Positions 5,368-5,503 of a stretch of 5,503 nucleotides of DNA are shown here, one piece after another. The stretch covers positions 1 to 5,503 of the forward strand of contig SKTL01000065.1 of the NCBI GenBank assembly GCA_007122555.1. The letters are read 5' to 3'. The position numbers were made by a program, and so were the translations under genes. The first letter of the stretch is position 1. The number at the start of each line of letters is the position of its first letter. The notes beneath the pieces are model-generated. The model did no database searches. It saw nothing but the letters and a program-made list of their open reading frames with translations, and had not been told where the DNA came from. The DNA is from Thermomicrobiaceae bacterium (GTDB lineage: Bacteria; Chloroflexota; Chloroflexia; Thermomicrobiales; Thermomicrobiaceae).

Positions 5368-5503
5368 GAAGTCCGGCGTTGAAGACATCCTCGCCGAGCG
5401 CAGTCGCCAGCAAGTCCGCCGCGACATTGCTCGACTCGCCGGTGGGATCCAGATCCGGGTTCAGCTCAACCCAGTCGACTGATCGAATCGGAAGATCGCT
5501 ATC
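5345..5503 (-). CDS. Ureohydrolase (arginase/agmatinase family), C-terminal end
   Basis: Only the last 52 codons are in the window, entering from the right edge and ending at a TAA (5347-5345). The fragment contains VDWVELNPDLDP (9-20) followed by a helix ending in LLATALGED (31-39). This matches the end of the arginase/agmatinase/formimidoylglutamase fold, where the D-x-V-E-x-N-P-x-x-D stretch contributes the glutamate that contacts the substrate's guanidino group. The following tail, VFNAGLPRDCAGQ, is not part of the conserved fold. The family hydrolyses guanidino compounds to urea (or formamide) with a binuclear manganese centre; those metal ligands lie outside the window, so the substrate cannot be told. 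The last 23 bases overlap, on the opposite strand, the end of the lipoprotein gene. The call rests on one motif in a short fragment. Confidence 0.7.
   Translation of the reverse strand, partial: DSDLPIRSVDWVELNPDLDPTGESSNVAADLLATALGEDVFNAGLPRDCAGQ

Noticed and set aside
4966..5427. A 153-codon minus-strand frame over the end of the lipoprotein gene
   Set aside because: The frame with the ureohydrolase motif in 5345-5503 is a different one; this frame has no family features and mostly mirrors the Asp-box coding strand.

Overview
The window reads as ordinary chromosomal DNA from a free-living bacterium. It carries six protein-coding genes, two of them cut by the window edges, and I see no mobile element, CRISPR array, rRNA or tRNA. 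GC content looks moderately high (by eye, not counted). GTG and TTG starts occur beside ATG. The dCTP deaminase resembles actinobacterial enzymes, and the lipoprotein has a Thr/Pro-rich linker followed by Asp-box repeats. Together these suggest a Chloroflexota-type or related Terrabacteria lineage; that placement is inference from general resemblance, not a search.

Layout. Positions 1-848 (minus) hold the N-terminal 282 residues of a large FAD-linked oxidase of the GlcD/YdiJ class; the rest lies left of the window. A 259-bp divergent intergenic region (849-1107) carries nested inverted repeats between candidate promoters. At 1108-1647 (plus) is a PduO-type cob(I)alamin adenosyltransferase. 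It converges, with a 10-bp gap, on dcd (1658-2248, minus), a dCTP deaminase-family protein. A second divergent intergenic region (2249-2583) contains an extended -10 promoter and possible leader hairpins for an LCP (LytR-CpsA-Psr) family membrane protein with a LytR_C tail (2584-4128, plus). After 96 bp comes a lipoprotein with four Asp-box (BNR) repeats, probably a beta-propeller (4225-5367, plus). Its 3' end overlaps the C-terminal end of a convergent ureohydrolase (arginase/agmatinase-like) gene that enters from the right edge (5345-5503, minus).

How they fit together. The LCP protein and the lipoprotein lie in the same direction with no visible terminator between them. Both act outside the membrane, so they may form a small cell-envelope transcription unit. 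The oxidase, adenosyltransferase, deaminase and ureohydrolase are housekeeping or catabolic enzymes with no obvious shared pathway. I found no convincing novel system. The points most worth a second look are the unusual active-site residues in the deaminase and adenosyltransferase, the nested palindrome between the first two genes, the structured LCP leader, and the overlapping convergent gene ends.
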